DNA from: Gramella sp. MAR_2010_147 | GTDB lineage: Bacteria > Bacteroidota > Bacteroidia > Flavobacteriales > Flavobacteriaceae | Direction: 5' to 3' | Assembly: GCF_900105135.1 (NCBI RefSeq) | Contig: NZ_LT629741.1 | Coordinates: 682,001-746,000 of the forward strand | DNA: 64,000 nucleotides | Shown: one piece after another, positions 44,559 to 52,782 of the stretch | How positions within the stretch are numbered: the stretch's first letter is position 1 | Layout: the number at the start of each line of letters is the position of its first letter | Notes under the pieces: model-generated | What the model was told of the DNA's origin: nothing | What the model saw: the letters and a program-made list of their open reading frames with translations, nothing else | Database searches by the model: none | Position numbers and translations under genes: made by a program

Positions 44559-45272
44559 TTATAATTTCTGATTGGTAATTGCAACAGTATGGCATGCAAC
44601 TATTGCCGCAGTCTCTGTGCGCAACCTACTGTCACCCAAGCTTATTGCCACCCAGTTATTTTTCAGTGCCGCTAAAATTTCCTTTTTGCTGAAATCACCT
44701 TCCGGTCCAATTAAAATATTAATATTTTCTTCAGGTTTCACTTTAGACTGAAGATAGGCTTTTCCCGTTTCTTCTTCACAGTGAGCAATATATTTTGAAC
44801 CTATAATTTTTTCACCAATAAAATCTGAAAAACTTACAGGCTCGTTCAAAATTGGCATTTGATAATGTAAAGATTGTTTCATGGCACTTTGGAGAACGCG
44901 TTCAAAACGATTCAATTTTACGACTTTCCGTTCGCTGTGATCGCAAATAACAGGCGTGATCTCATGTACCCCAATTTCCATTGCCTTTTCCAGAAACCAC
45001 TCAAACCTGTCATTCATTTTTGTAGGGGCTACAATCATGTGAAGATAGTAGGGTGGAGGCGGTTGTTTTTCTACTGAAATAATTTTTGCAAGACATTGTT
45101 TTATATCTGCCTTTATAATCTCTGCATCGAATAACAAGCCATTTCCATTGGTGATATGTAAAATATCACCTTCTTTTTTCCGAAGCACCTTTACAATATG
45201 CTTGCTTTCGTCCCGCTGAAATATAATTTGCGTATCCTTTTCTTTGATATCAGGATTATAAAATAACTGCAT
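44559..45272 (-). CDS. rsmE: 16S rRNA (uracil1498-N3)-methyltransferase
   Basis: 237 residues. The N-terminal PUA-like domain includes DESKHIVKVLRKKEGD. The SPOUT domain has LIGPEGDFSKKE and ISLGDSRLRTETAAIVACH, the strictly conserved SAM-knot sequences of RsmE, which methylates U1498 of 16S rRNA in assembled 30S subunits. Length is typical (about 235-245). It begins 1 bp after tsaD, and DUF4159 follows 1 bp later, so it sits inside the leftward RNA-modification operon. Confidence 0.95.
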   Translation of the reverse strand: MQLFYNPDIKEKDTQIIFQRDESKHIVKVLRKKEGDILHITNGNGLLFDAEIIKADIKQCLAKIISVEKQPPPPYYLHMIVAPTKMNDRFEWFLEKAMEIGVHEITPVICDHSERKVVKLNRFERVLQSAMKQSLHYQMPILNEPVSFSDFIGEKIIGSKYIAHCEEETGKAYLQSKVKPEENINILIGPEGDFSKKEILAALKNNWVAISLGDSRLRTETAAIVACHTVAITNQKL

Positions 45273-45273
45273 A

Positions 45274-46296
45274 TTAAAACTTATATCTGGATTGTGCGGT
45301 TACAGAAAAATCTGCGAAATCTTTTTTAAGATATTTATGATAGCCTACAATTCCAATCATGGCCGCATTGTCTGTAGTATATTCAAATTTTGGGATATGG
45401 CATGTCCACCCCCATCTTTTTTCAGCATCTTTCAAGGCTTGTCTAATACCGCTATTAGCTGAAACCCCACCGCCTATGGCAACTCGATTTATTCCGGTCT
45501 CTTTAACGGCTTTTTTTAACTTATCCATTAGAATTCCTATGATGGTATATTGAATAGAGGCACATATATCCTTGAGATTTTTTTCTACGAAATCAGGATC
45601 ATTCCTTGTTTCTCTTTGAACAAAATAAAGAACCGCAGTTTTAAATCCGCTAAAACTAAAATTCAATCCGTCCACTTTAGGTTTTGGGAATTTAAAAGTC
45701 TTTGGATTGCCTTCCCGGGCATAGTTATCTATTAAAGGTCCACCGGGGTAAGGAAGACCTAATATTTTTGCGCTTTTATCAAAAGCCTCACCTACAGCGT
45801 CATCTATAGTTTCCCCAATTACTTTCATCTCAAAATAATCTGTCACCATGACGATTTGGGTATGACCACCGCTAATGGTCATTGCTAAAAAAGGAAACTG
45901 TGGTTTGTCAAAACCATCTTCTTCTATAAAGTGAGCAAGAATATGGGCTTGCATATGATTTACTTCAATAAGCGGAATATTTAATCCCATGGAAAGTGAC
46001 TTGGCAAAAGAAGTTCCAACCAGAAGAGATCCCATTAATCCGGGGCCCCTGGTAAAGGCGATTGCAGAAACATCTTTTTTATCGATATTTGCCTTTGCCA
46101 ATGCCTGATGGATCACAGGAACAATGTTTTGCTGGTGTGCCCTGGAGGCCAGTTCAGGAACTACTCCTCCATATTGTTTGTGAACTTCCTGGGTAGCAAC
46201 AATATTAGACAGTATTTTTCCGTTGCAAAGTACAGCAGCAGCTGTATCGTCACAGGAAGATTCAATAGCAAGAATGTTTATTTTTTGATCTGGCAT
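45274..46296 (-). CDS. tsaD: tRNA N6-adenosine threonylcarbamoyltransferase
   Basis: 340 residues, full length for TsaD/Gcp of the ASKHA fold. Visible are AIESSCDDTAAAVL, the metal-binding histidines in VNHMQAHILAH, SGGHTQIVMV and the C-terminal YTTDNAAMIG. With TsaB, TsaC and TsaE it forms the universal t6A37 modification of ANN-decoding tRNAs and is essential in most bacteria. First gene of the leftward operon. Its promoter lies in the short divergent gap shared with tamB. Confidence 0.97.
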   Translation of the reverse strand: MPDQKINILAIESSCDDTAAAVLCNGKILSNIVATQEVHKQYGGVVPELASRAHQQNIVPVIHQALAKANIDKKDVSAIAFTRGPGLMGSLLVGTSFAKSLSMGLNIPLIEVNHMQAHILAHFIEEDGFDKPQFPFLAMTISGGHTQIVMVTDYFEMKVIGETIDDAVGEAFDKSAKILGLPYPGGPLIDNYAREGNPKTFKFPKPKVDGLNFSFSGFKTAVLYFVQRETRNDPDFVEKNLKDICASIQYTIIGILMDKLKKAVKETGINRVAIGGGVSANSGIRQALKDAEKRWGWTCHIPKFEYTTDNAAMIGIVGYHKYLKKDFADFSVTAQSRYKF

Positions 46297-46321
46297 CAGA
46301 AATTATTGGACTTAGAAGTTG

Positions 46322-46361
46322 TAAATTTGTAGCAAAGTTAAAACATAATAACGTATCAAAA
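46322..46361. promoter_or_regulatory. Face-to-face divergent promoters for tsaD and tamB
   Basis: TAAATTTG on the plus strand (46322-46329) and TAACTTTG on the minus strand (46340-46333) are separated by 3 bp and form a near-perfect inverted repeat. The leftward one has TTTG at 46361-46358 with a 17-nt spacer. The rightward one lacks a convincing -33 element. Both could not be occupied at once, so tsaD and tamB transcription may compete. Confidence 0.55.
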
Positions 46362-46366
46362 AATTC

Positions 46367-49300
46367 TTGAAAATACTAACTAAAACGATGGTAGCCCTCG
46401 TTTTGTTATTCATTATTTTATTGATAGTATTTTCTATTCCTGCAGTGCAAACATCTGTGGCTAAAAGGCTTACCGATTCCGTTCGTGAAAAAAATGATGT
46501 AAACCTTTCTATTGGCCGCGTTTCTCTTGGCTATTTCGGGGATATAAAACTCAATGATATCTATGTGGAAGATCATCATGCCGACACGTTATTAACTGCA
46601 AAAGAGATTAGGTCTTCTATACTTAGCTTCACCAATCTTATTAACAATTCTCCAAATTTAGGCGATACGCGTATTGATGGATTAAATATGGAAATGAAGC
46701 GATATAAGAATGAGGATAAAGATAACCTTGGAATTCTTATAGAAAAGCTGCGAAAAGAGCCAACTGGAAATTCCACTCACTTTGAACTTCATGCACAAAA
46801 TGTTCAAATCCTTAATAGCAGGTATAGTTATATAGACGAGAACCTAGATAAACAAGATGTTCTTGTTGTAGATAATCTAAGTATTTATGCGAATGAATTA
46901 GAAATAGATGATGAGAATATAGATATTGATATTGGAAGTTTAAAGGGGTATGAACATCGCGGGATTGATATTGATAATCTTTCTACCCAGTTTCATTACG
47001 ATCCTAATAAAATGAACCTGGTAGGCATGAAGCTTCAAACGCCGGCTTCATTAATAGATGCTGATCTTTATTTTAATTATGATCTTTCAGATTTTTCAGA
47101 TTTTGAAAATCTCGTGCAGGTAGAAGCAGATTTCAGAGAAAGTATACTATCCAGTAATGATCTTCAGGCTTTTTATGACGGTTTTGGTGATGATCAATTA
47201 TTGCAATTTGAAACAAAGCTCACCGGAACGCTAAATGATTTCAAACTTGATAATTTTAAATTGAAAGGGCTTGATAGGACTGAGATCTACGGAGACTTCC
47301 AGATCAAAGGTTCCTTTTCCAGGCAGCCTGATACTTTTAGTTTAGACGGAAGTTTTTCAGATTTCAATACGAATTATTATGACATGGTTAATTTTCTTCC
47401 CGGTGCGCTAAGAGGAAAATTACCTGAGTCCCTTCGGGATTTTGGCAATGTGAATTTAAAAGGGAATACGCTCGTGACCAATTCATCCCTGGATGCAGAT
47501 GTGATCTTGAGCAGCCAGTTAGGCTCTGCAAATGCCAATTTTATTTTGCGTAATTATAATAGCTCTTCAGCTTCTACATACAAAGGGAAACTTATTTTTA
47601 AAGACTTCAATATTGGGAGGCTGTTAGATAATAACCAATTTGGCAAAACCAGTTTTAACCTGGATTTTGACGGAGGTGGATTTGCCCGTGAAGATCTTAA
47701 CACTCAGCTAAAAGGAGCTATTTCAAGATTTACATATAATAATTATACCTACAAAAACATCAGGGTCATAGGGAATCTACGGAATCCTCTATTTAATGGA
47801 TATTTCGTTTCTGATGATCCAAATCTTCAAATGGAATTTAATGGTCTTGCTGATGTTTCAGAAGATATTAATGTATATGACTTTGAAGCATCAGTTGAAT
47901 ATGCAGATTTGAACACCCTTAACTTTGTAAACAGGGATAGCATTTCGGTTTTTAAGGGAGATGTGATCATGAATATGAAGGGAACCAATATTGATAATGC
48001 TTTTGGTGATATCTTACTTTTAAATACGTCTTATAAAAATCAAAATGATCTCTATTATTTTGATGACCTTAGTGTTTCTTCAAGTTTTGAGGGTCCTGTT
48101 CGTACCATTACCATTAATTCTCCAGATGTTATTAATGGAGAGGTTAAGGGGGTTTTCAAGCTTAATGAAGTTGGAGCTCTTGTAGAAAATTCTATTGGTA
48201 GTATTTATACCAATTATAAAGCACAAACCATCACGACTAACCAGTATATGGAGTTTGATTTTGATATCTATAATCAGATCGTGGAAGTGTTTTATCCTGA
48301 GATTGAGCTTGCTCCCAATACGTTTATTCGTGGCAGGGTAGAGTCTGACGAATCTGAATTTAGATTGACATTTAAATCTCCTAGAATAGATATTTTTAAC
48401 AATATGGTGGAAGAAATCAATCTGCAAGTTGATAATACCAATCCTATTTATAATACCTTTTTTGAAGCCGATAGTGTCGCTACTGATTTTTATAATTTTT
48501 CTGAATTCAGCTTTATTAACGTAACCCAGAGAGATACGCTTTTTATCCGTTCAGAATTTAAAGGAGGCGGGGGGAATGATGATGCATTTAATCTAAATTT
48601 ATTCCATACCATTAACGAGAATAACAAATCTGTGGTGGGTATTCAACAGTCAGATTTTAAATTTAAAGACAAGATCTGGTTTTTGAATGAAGAGAATAAT
48701 AGAAGTAATAAAATAGTGTTTGATAATAATTTCAGGGATCTTAAAATAGATTCCCTGGTAATGAGCCATCAAAATGAAGAAATACGCTTAAGTGGAGAGA
48801 TGCGGGATTCTACCTATAAAAATTTCAAAATGAAATTCTCTAATGTAGATATTGGTAAAATCACTCCTGAAATTGATAGTCTCGACCTCGCCGGAACCTT
48901 AAACGGAGATCTGGATCTGCTGCAGGAAAAGGGTGCCTATTATCCAAATACCAATCTTAAAATAGATTCACTTCAGGTAAATGACACTTATATGGGGAAT
49001 CTTCAAATGGATGTACAGGGGAATACAGATCTTACCAATTACTCGGTATATGCGGTCCTTCAGAAGAAAGGCTTAGAATCCCTCTCGGCAATTGGAGGAA
49101 TTAACGTAAGTGGTAATGAACCTGCTATAGACCTGGAAGTAAACCTTAACAGGCTAAACATGTCCATTTTTACAGCCCTGGGAGCTGACGTGCTTACAGA
49201 TATTAGAGGATTTGCTTCTGGAAGGGCATTTGTTACAGGGAACTATAAAAATCCCAATTTCTCCGGAAGTCTGAGACTAAATAAAGCGGGATTAAAGATC

Positions 49301-50794
49301 CCCTATTTAAATGTAGATATAGATTTTCAGGATGAAACCAGGGTAAATCTAACGAAACAGCAATTTGTATTTGATAATATAGATATTGTAGACACAAAAT
49401 ATAAAACTGCAGGAGTTCTGGATGGAACTATTTCTCACAGAAACTTTTCGGAATGGTTTCTCGATCTTTCGTTAAATTCAGATAGAATGCTGGTGCTGGA
49501 TACAAAAGCAGATGAAGATGCATTGTATTATGGAACAGCATTTATTGATGGTGAGGCAACTATTAAAGGCCCTACAGATGAATTGGTTATTGATGTAAAT
49601 GCAGCGACTGAAAGAGGCACGGTGTTTAAGATCCCTCTTAGCGATACCGAATCTGTGGGTGATAATTCTTTTATCAGGTTTTTAAGCCCCGAAGAAAAGG
49701 CTGCGAGACTAGCAGGAGAGGAGCTTGAATTGCCAGAGGTGAAGGGAATTGAAATGATCTTTGATCTTGATATCACCAACGACGCTGAAGTTGAAGTGGT
49801 AGTAGATAAAACCAGTGGAAGTACTTTGAGGGGAAGAGGTTCAGGAAATCTTTTACTGGAGATCAATACCAACGGAAAGTTTAATATGTGGGGTGACTTC
49901 ATTGTTTATGAAGGTGTTTACAATTTTAAATATGCCGGTCTTGTTCAAAAAGTTTTTACGGTAGAATCTGGCGGTAGTATAAATTGGGACGGTGATCCTA
50001 CAGATGCTCAATTAGATGTTAGTGCGGTTTATTCTTTAAACGCCAATCCCGCAGTATTATTAGAAAATCCATCCGTTAACCGTAAGATTCCTGTGGATGT
50101 TGTAATAAATCTTCAGGGTAAAATTGAACAACCAGACATTGGTTTCGAAATTGATTTTCCAAGTGCCAGCTCTACGGTGAAATCTGAGTTGCAATATAGA
50201 ATTGATGATAGGGCAACTACGGAATTACAAGCCCTGTTTCTCGTTACCCAGGGAACTTTTTACAGTGAATTTGGTCTTCGGGGTGCAGCGATTTATGGCA
50301 CTTTGGCTGAACGTGCTTCCAGTATAGTGAATGATATTTTTGCTAATGATGAAGGAAAATTTCAGGTAGGTGTAAATTACGTTCAGGGAGACCGTACCCC
50401 AGACCAGCAAACAGTAGATAGATTTGGTCTTACACTTTCTACTCAAATTTCAGATCGGGTAATTATAAATGGCCAGGTGGGAGTTCCTATTGGTGGAGTT
50501 ACAGAGTCGGTCATTATTGGCGATCTTGAGATAGAATTCTTATTAAATGAAGATGGAACACTTCGGGCAAAGGTTTTCAACAGGGAAAATAATATACAGT
50601 TTATTGGAGAAGAAATAGGGTTCACCCAGGGAGTTGGACTTTCATATAAGGTAGATTTCGATACTTTTAAAGAACTTATAAGAAAGATTGCCAATACAGA
50701 AATAGCAGAATTAGATTCAGATCAGGAAAGAAAAGAGTCTGCTAAATCCCTCGCTCCAGATTATATCAATTTCCCTTCAGCAGACGAAAATTGA
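46367..50794 (+). CDS. tamB: TamB-like translocation/assembly module protein
   Basis: 1475 residues from a TTG start. One N-terminal helix (MVALVLLFIILLIVFSIPAV) anchors it in the inner membrane. The rest is a very long repetitive beta-rich periplasmic domain with many short strands and DSL/NIDNL patterns, as in AsmA/TamB bridge proteins. The C-terminal 350 residues hold the DUF490/TamB domain: GDFIVYEGVYNFKYAGL, GGSINWDGDPTDAQLDV and IDDRATTELQALFLVTQGTF. These proteins span the periplasm, taking part in barrel-protein assembly or phospholipid transport. Monocistronic and divergent from tsaD. Confidence 0.9.
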   Translation: MKILTKTMVALVLLFIILLIVFSIPAVQTSVAKRLTDSVREKNDVNLSIGRVSLGYFGDIKLNDIYVEDHHADTLLTAKEIRSSILSFTNLINNSPNLGDTRIDGLNMEMKRYKNEDKDNLGILIEKLRKEPTGNSTHFELHAQNVQILNSRYSYIDENLDKQDVLVVDNLSIYANELEIDDENIDIDIGSLKGYEHRGIDIDNLSTQFHYDPNKMNLVGMKLQTPASLIDADLYFNYDLSDFSDFENLVQVEADFRESILSSNDLQAFYDGFGDDQLLQFETKLTGTLNDFKLDNFKLKGLDRTEIYGDFQIKGSFSRQPDTFSLDGSFSDFNTNYYDMVNFLPGALRGKLPESLRDFGNVNLKGNTLVTNSSLDADVILSSQLGSANANFILRNYNSSSASTYKGKLIFKDFNIGRLLDNNQFGKTSFNLDFDGGGFAREDLNTQLKGAISRFTYNNYTYKNIRVIGNLRNPLFNGYFVSDDPNLQMEFNGLADVSEDINVYDFEASVEYADLNTLNFVNRDSISVFKGDVIMNMKGTNIDNAFGDILLLNTSYKNQNDLYYFDDLSVSSSFEGPVRTITINSPDVINGEVKGVFKLNEVGALVENSIGSIYTNYKAQTITTNQYMEFDFDIYNQIVEVFYPEIELAPNTFIRGRVESDESEFRLTFKSPRIDIFNNMVEEINLQVDNTNPIYNTFFEADSVATDFYNFSEFSFINVTQRDTLFIRSEFKGGGGNDDAFNLNLFHTINENNKSVVGIQQSDFKFKDKIWFLNEENNRSNKIVFDNNFRDLKIDSLVMSHQNEEIRLSGEMRDSTYKNFKMKFSNVDIGKITPEIDSLDLAGTLNGDLDLLQEKGAYYPNTNLKIDSLQVNDTYMGNLQMDVQGNTDLTNYSVYAVLQKKGLESLSAIGGINVSGNEPAIDLEVNLNRLNMSIFTALGADVLTDIRGFASGRAFVTGNYKNPNFSGSLRLNKAGLKIPYLNVDIDFQDETRVNLTKQQFVFDNIDIVDTKYKTAGVLDGTISHRNFSEWFLDLSLNSDRMLVLDTKADEDALYYGTAFIDGEATIKGPTDELVIDVNAATERGTVFKIPLSDTESVGDNSFIRFLSPEEKAARLAGEELELPEVKGIEMIFDLDITNDAEVEVVVDKTSGSTLRGRGSGNLLLEINTNGKFNMWGDFIVYEGVYNFKYAGLVQKVFTVESGGSINWDGDPTDAQLDVSAVYSLNANPAVLLENPSVNRKIPVDVVINLQGKIEQPDIGFEIDFPSASSTVKSELQYRIDDRATTELQALFLVTQGTFYSEFGLRGAAIYGTLAERASSIVNDIFANDEGKFQVGVNYVQGDRTPDQQTVDRFGLTLSTQISDRVIINGQVGVPIGGVTESVIIGDLEIEFLLNEDGTLRAKVFNRENNIQFIGEEIGFTQGVGLSYKVDFDTFKELIRKIANTEIAELDSDQERKESAKSLAPDYINFPSADEN

Positions 50795-50836
50795 GATTTT
50801 TAATGTTTATTTAATCAGCGTTCTATTCTGTCCTGC

Positions 50837-50844
50837 TAACTTTG
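50837..50844 (+). promoter_or_regulatory. Candidate -7 element of pfkA
   Basis: TAACTTTG matches TAnnTTTG 67 bp before the pfkA start. The -33 element is weak (a T-rich TTTA tract about 25 nt upstream). The predicted leader is about 60 nt with no obvious structure. Confidence 0.45.
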
Positions 50845-50910
50845 GAGTAAATAAAAAGGACATTAAAATCTAAAATTTAGTTTGTAGATTTAAAATTCAA
50901 ATAAATTTTT

Positions 50911-51897
50911 ATGGGTAAAAAAGTGAGAAGGATTGGAGTAATGACTTCTGGAGGAGATTCACCAGGAATGAATGCTGCAATTAGAGCCGTTGTAAGGACC
51001 TGTGCTTATTACCATACCGATTGTGTTGGTTTTTACAGAGGTTTTCAGGGAATGATCAATGGTGAGTCAATCAATCTGAATGCTAGAAGCGTTCGAAATA
51101 TTGTAAATCAGGGCGGAACAATTTTGCAATCTGCCCGCTCAAAAGAATTTCTTACTCAAGAGGGGAGGGCCAAAGCTGCTAAAAACTTAAAAGAGGCTGA
51201 TGTTGATGCTATGATCTTAATTGGAGGAGACGGTACTTTTCGTGGGGGCCAGGTTTTCAGTAAGGAGCACGGGATCCCCGTAATTGGAGTTCCGGGAACT
51301 ATAGATAATGATATTTATGGGACTCATTATACTATTGGCTATGATACTGCGCTAAATACTGTTGTGGAAGCGATTGATAAAATTCGCGATACTGCCAGTT
51401 CTCATAACAGATTATTCTTTGTGGAGGTTATGGGACGTGATGCCGGTTTTATAGCCCTAAATAGCGGGATTGGTGCGGGAGCCGAAGAGATTCTTATTCC
51501 TGAGGAAGACTTAGGCCTGGAAAGACTTCTGGATTCGCTGGAAAGAAGTAGACGTGCAGGTAAAACATCTAGCATCGTAGTGGTTTCTGAAGGTGATAAG
51601 ATTGGTAAAAATGTATTTGAGCTGGCAGAATATGTAAAAAAGAACCTTCCTTATTATGATGCCAGGGTAACTGTTCTGGGACATATTCAAAGAGGAGGGA
51701 GACCTAGTTGTTTTGATAGGGTACTTGCCAGTAGACTTTCTGTAAAAGCGGTGGAGTTGCTCTTAGATGGTAAAAAAGACCTGATGGTGGGAATGCTGAA
51801 TAATGAAATGGAATCCTGTAGCCTGGATCAGGCATTAAAAGGAAAACACAATATCAATAAAGATCTATTGAGGATTTCTGAGATTTTATCTACTTAG
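50911..51897 (+). CDS. pfkA: ATP-dependent 6-phosphofructokinase
   Basis: 328 residues, the size of bacterial PfkA. MTSGGDSPGMNAAIRAVVR near the N-terminus and GGDGTFRGG bind the nucleotide, PGTIDNDIYGTHYTIGYDTA provides the catalytic Asp, MGRDAGFIAL binds substrate, and LGHIQRGGRPSCFDR is the classic C-terminal motif. The glycine after GGDG-T (rather than the Asp of PPi enzymes) supports ATP use. Commits fructose-6-phosphate to glycolysis. mgsA follows in the same direction 85 bp on. Confidence 0.95.
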   Translation: MGKKVRRIGVMTSGGDSPGMNAAIRAVVRTCAYYHTDCVGFYRGFQGMINGESINLNARSVRNIVNQGGTILQSARSKEFLTQEGRAKAAKNLKEADVDAMILIGGDGTFRGGQVFSKEHGIPVIGVPGTIDNDIYGTHYTIGYDTALNTVVEAIDKIRDTASSHNRLFFVEVMGRDAGFIALNSGIGAGAEEILIPEEDLGLERLLDSLERSRRAGKTSSIVVVSEGDKIGKNVFELAEYVKKNLPYYDARVTVLGHIQRGGRPSCFDRVLASRLSVKAVELLLDGKKDLMVGMLNNEMESCSLDQALKGKHNINKDLLRISEILST

Positions 51898-51982
51898 ATT
51901 AAAGATTCAGGCAATTTTCAATGTTGCTCCAATTGTTTTATAACTACTTGTACTGAACCAGGAAAAATAAATATAATAACAG

Positions 51983-52354
51983 ATGAAAACGATAGCGATC
52001 ATTGCCCATGATGGTAAAAAACCTGAAATGGTACAGTTCCTTAATGAAAATCGTGAGATATTACATTCTAAACAATTAAATATCATTGCTACGGGAACTA
52101 CAGGTTCCAAGACAGAAGCTGCCGGCTATGAAGTAGAAAAATTACTTTCAGGTCCGCTGGGAGGTGATGCCCAAATTGCGGCAAGGATTGCTGAAGGCCT
52201 GGTTGATATGGTGATATTTTTCAGGGACCCTATGGATAAGCATCCACATGAACCAGATATTTTTATGCTCATGCGTTTGTGTGATGTGCATAATGTGCCC
52301 CTCGCAACGAATCCTGCAACTGCCAGTTTATTGATAAAAGGACTGAGTAATTAG
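51983..52354 (+). CDS. mgsA: Methylglyoxal synthase
   Basis: 123 residues. IAHDGKKPEMVQF, the phosphate-binding GTTGSK, GPLGGDAQIAARI and the catalytic-loop FFRDPMDKHPHEPD (Asp and His residues) are canonical for MgsA, which converts dihydroxyacetone phosphate to methylglyoxal and phosphate. It opens a bypass of lower glycolysis when triose phosphates build up or phosphate is short. Adjacent to pfkA, so the two could be co-expressed as an entry point and a relief valve. Its stop overlaps the convergent ridA stop by 4 bp. Confidence 0.95.
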   Translation: MKTIAIIAHDGKKPEMVQFLNENREILHSKQLNIIATGTTGSKTEAAGYEVEKLLSGPLGGDAQIAARIAEGLVDMVIFFRDPMDKHPHEPDIFMLMRLCDVHNVPLATNPATASLLIKGLSN

Positions 52355-52734
52355 AATTTCACTGCAATAGCACTTATTTCTACATTTACAAATTTTGGAA
52401 GATTCGCTACTTCCACCGTTTCTCTGGCCGGAGCATTTTCTGAATCAAAATAGCGGGAATAGACCTCATTAATCTTACCGAAGTTATTCATGTCACTTAT
52501 GAAAATGGAAGTTTTTACCACATGTTCCAAAGTAAGTCCTGCTTCATTAAGAATGGCCTGTAAGTTTTCCAGAACCTGTACGGTTTCTTCTTCCAGATCA
52601 TCGGTTTTTAGATCTCCGTTTTCAGGATCTATGGCGATTTGTCCCGAAACATACAAAGTATTTCCGGCAAATACCGCCTGATTATATGGCCCAATGGGTG
52701 CCGGGGCGTTTTTGGTTTGAATAATTCTTTTCAT
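52351..52734 (-). CDS. ridA: RidA-family enamine/imine deaminase
   Basis: 127 residues. AP-x-PIGPYNQAVFAGNTLYVSGQIAIDP at the N-terminus, VVKTSIFISDMNNFG in the middle, and the Arg and Glu of PARETVEVANLPK form the RidA active site (the Arg contacts the 2-imino acid carboxylate). It hydrolyses reactive 2-aminoacrylate generated by PLP enzymes. It lies 49 bp upstream of nothing on its strand except lptD's end (52783), so it may be read through from lptD. Convergent overlap of 4 bp with mgsA. Confidence 0.95.
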   Translation of the reverse strand: MKRIIQTKNAPAPIGPYNQAVFAGNTLYVSGQIAIDPENGDLKTDDLEEETVQVLENLQAILNEAGLTLEHVVKTSIFISDMNNFGKINEVYSRYFDSENAPARETVEVANLPKFVNVEISAIAVKF

Positions 52735-52782
52735 ATTTCTGAATTAAGATTTGAATTGAATTTAAAAATTGCTCTCTACTTA

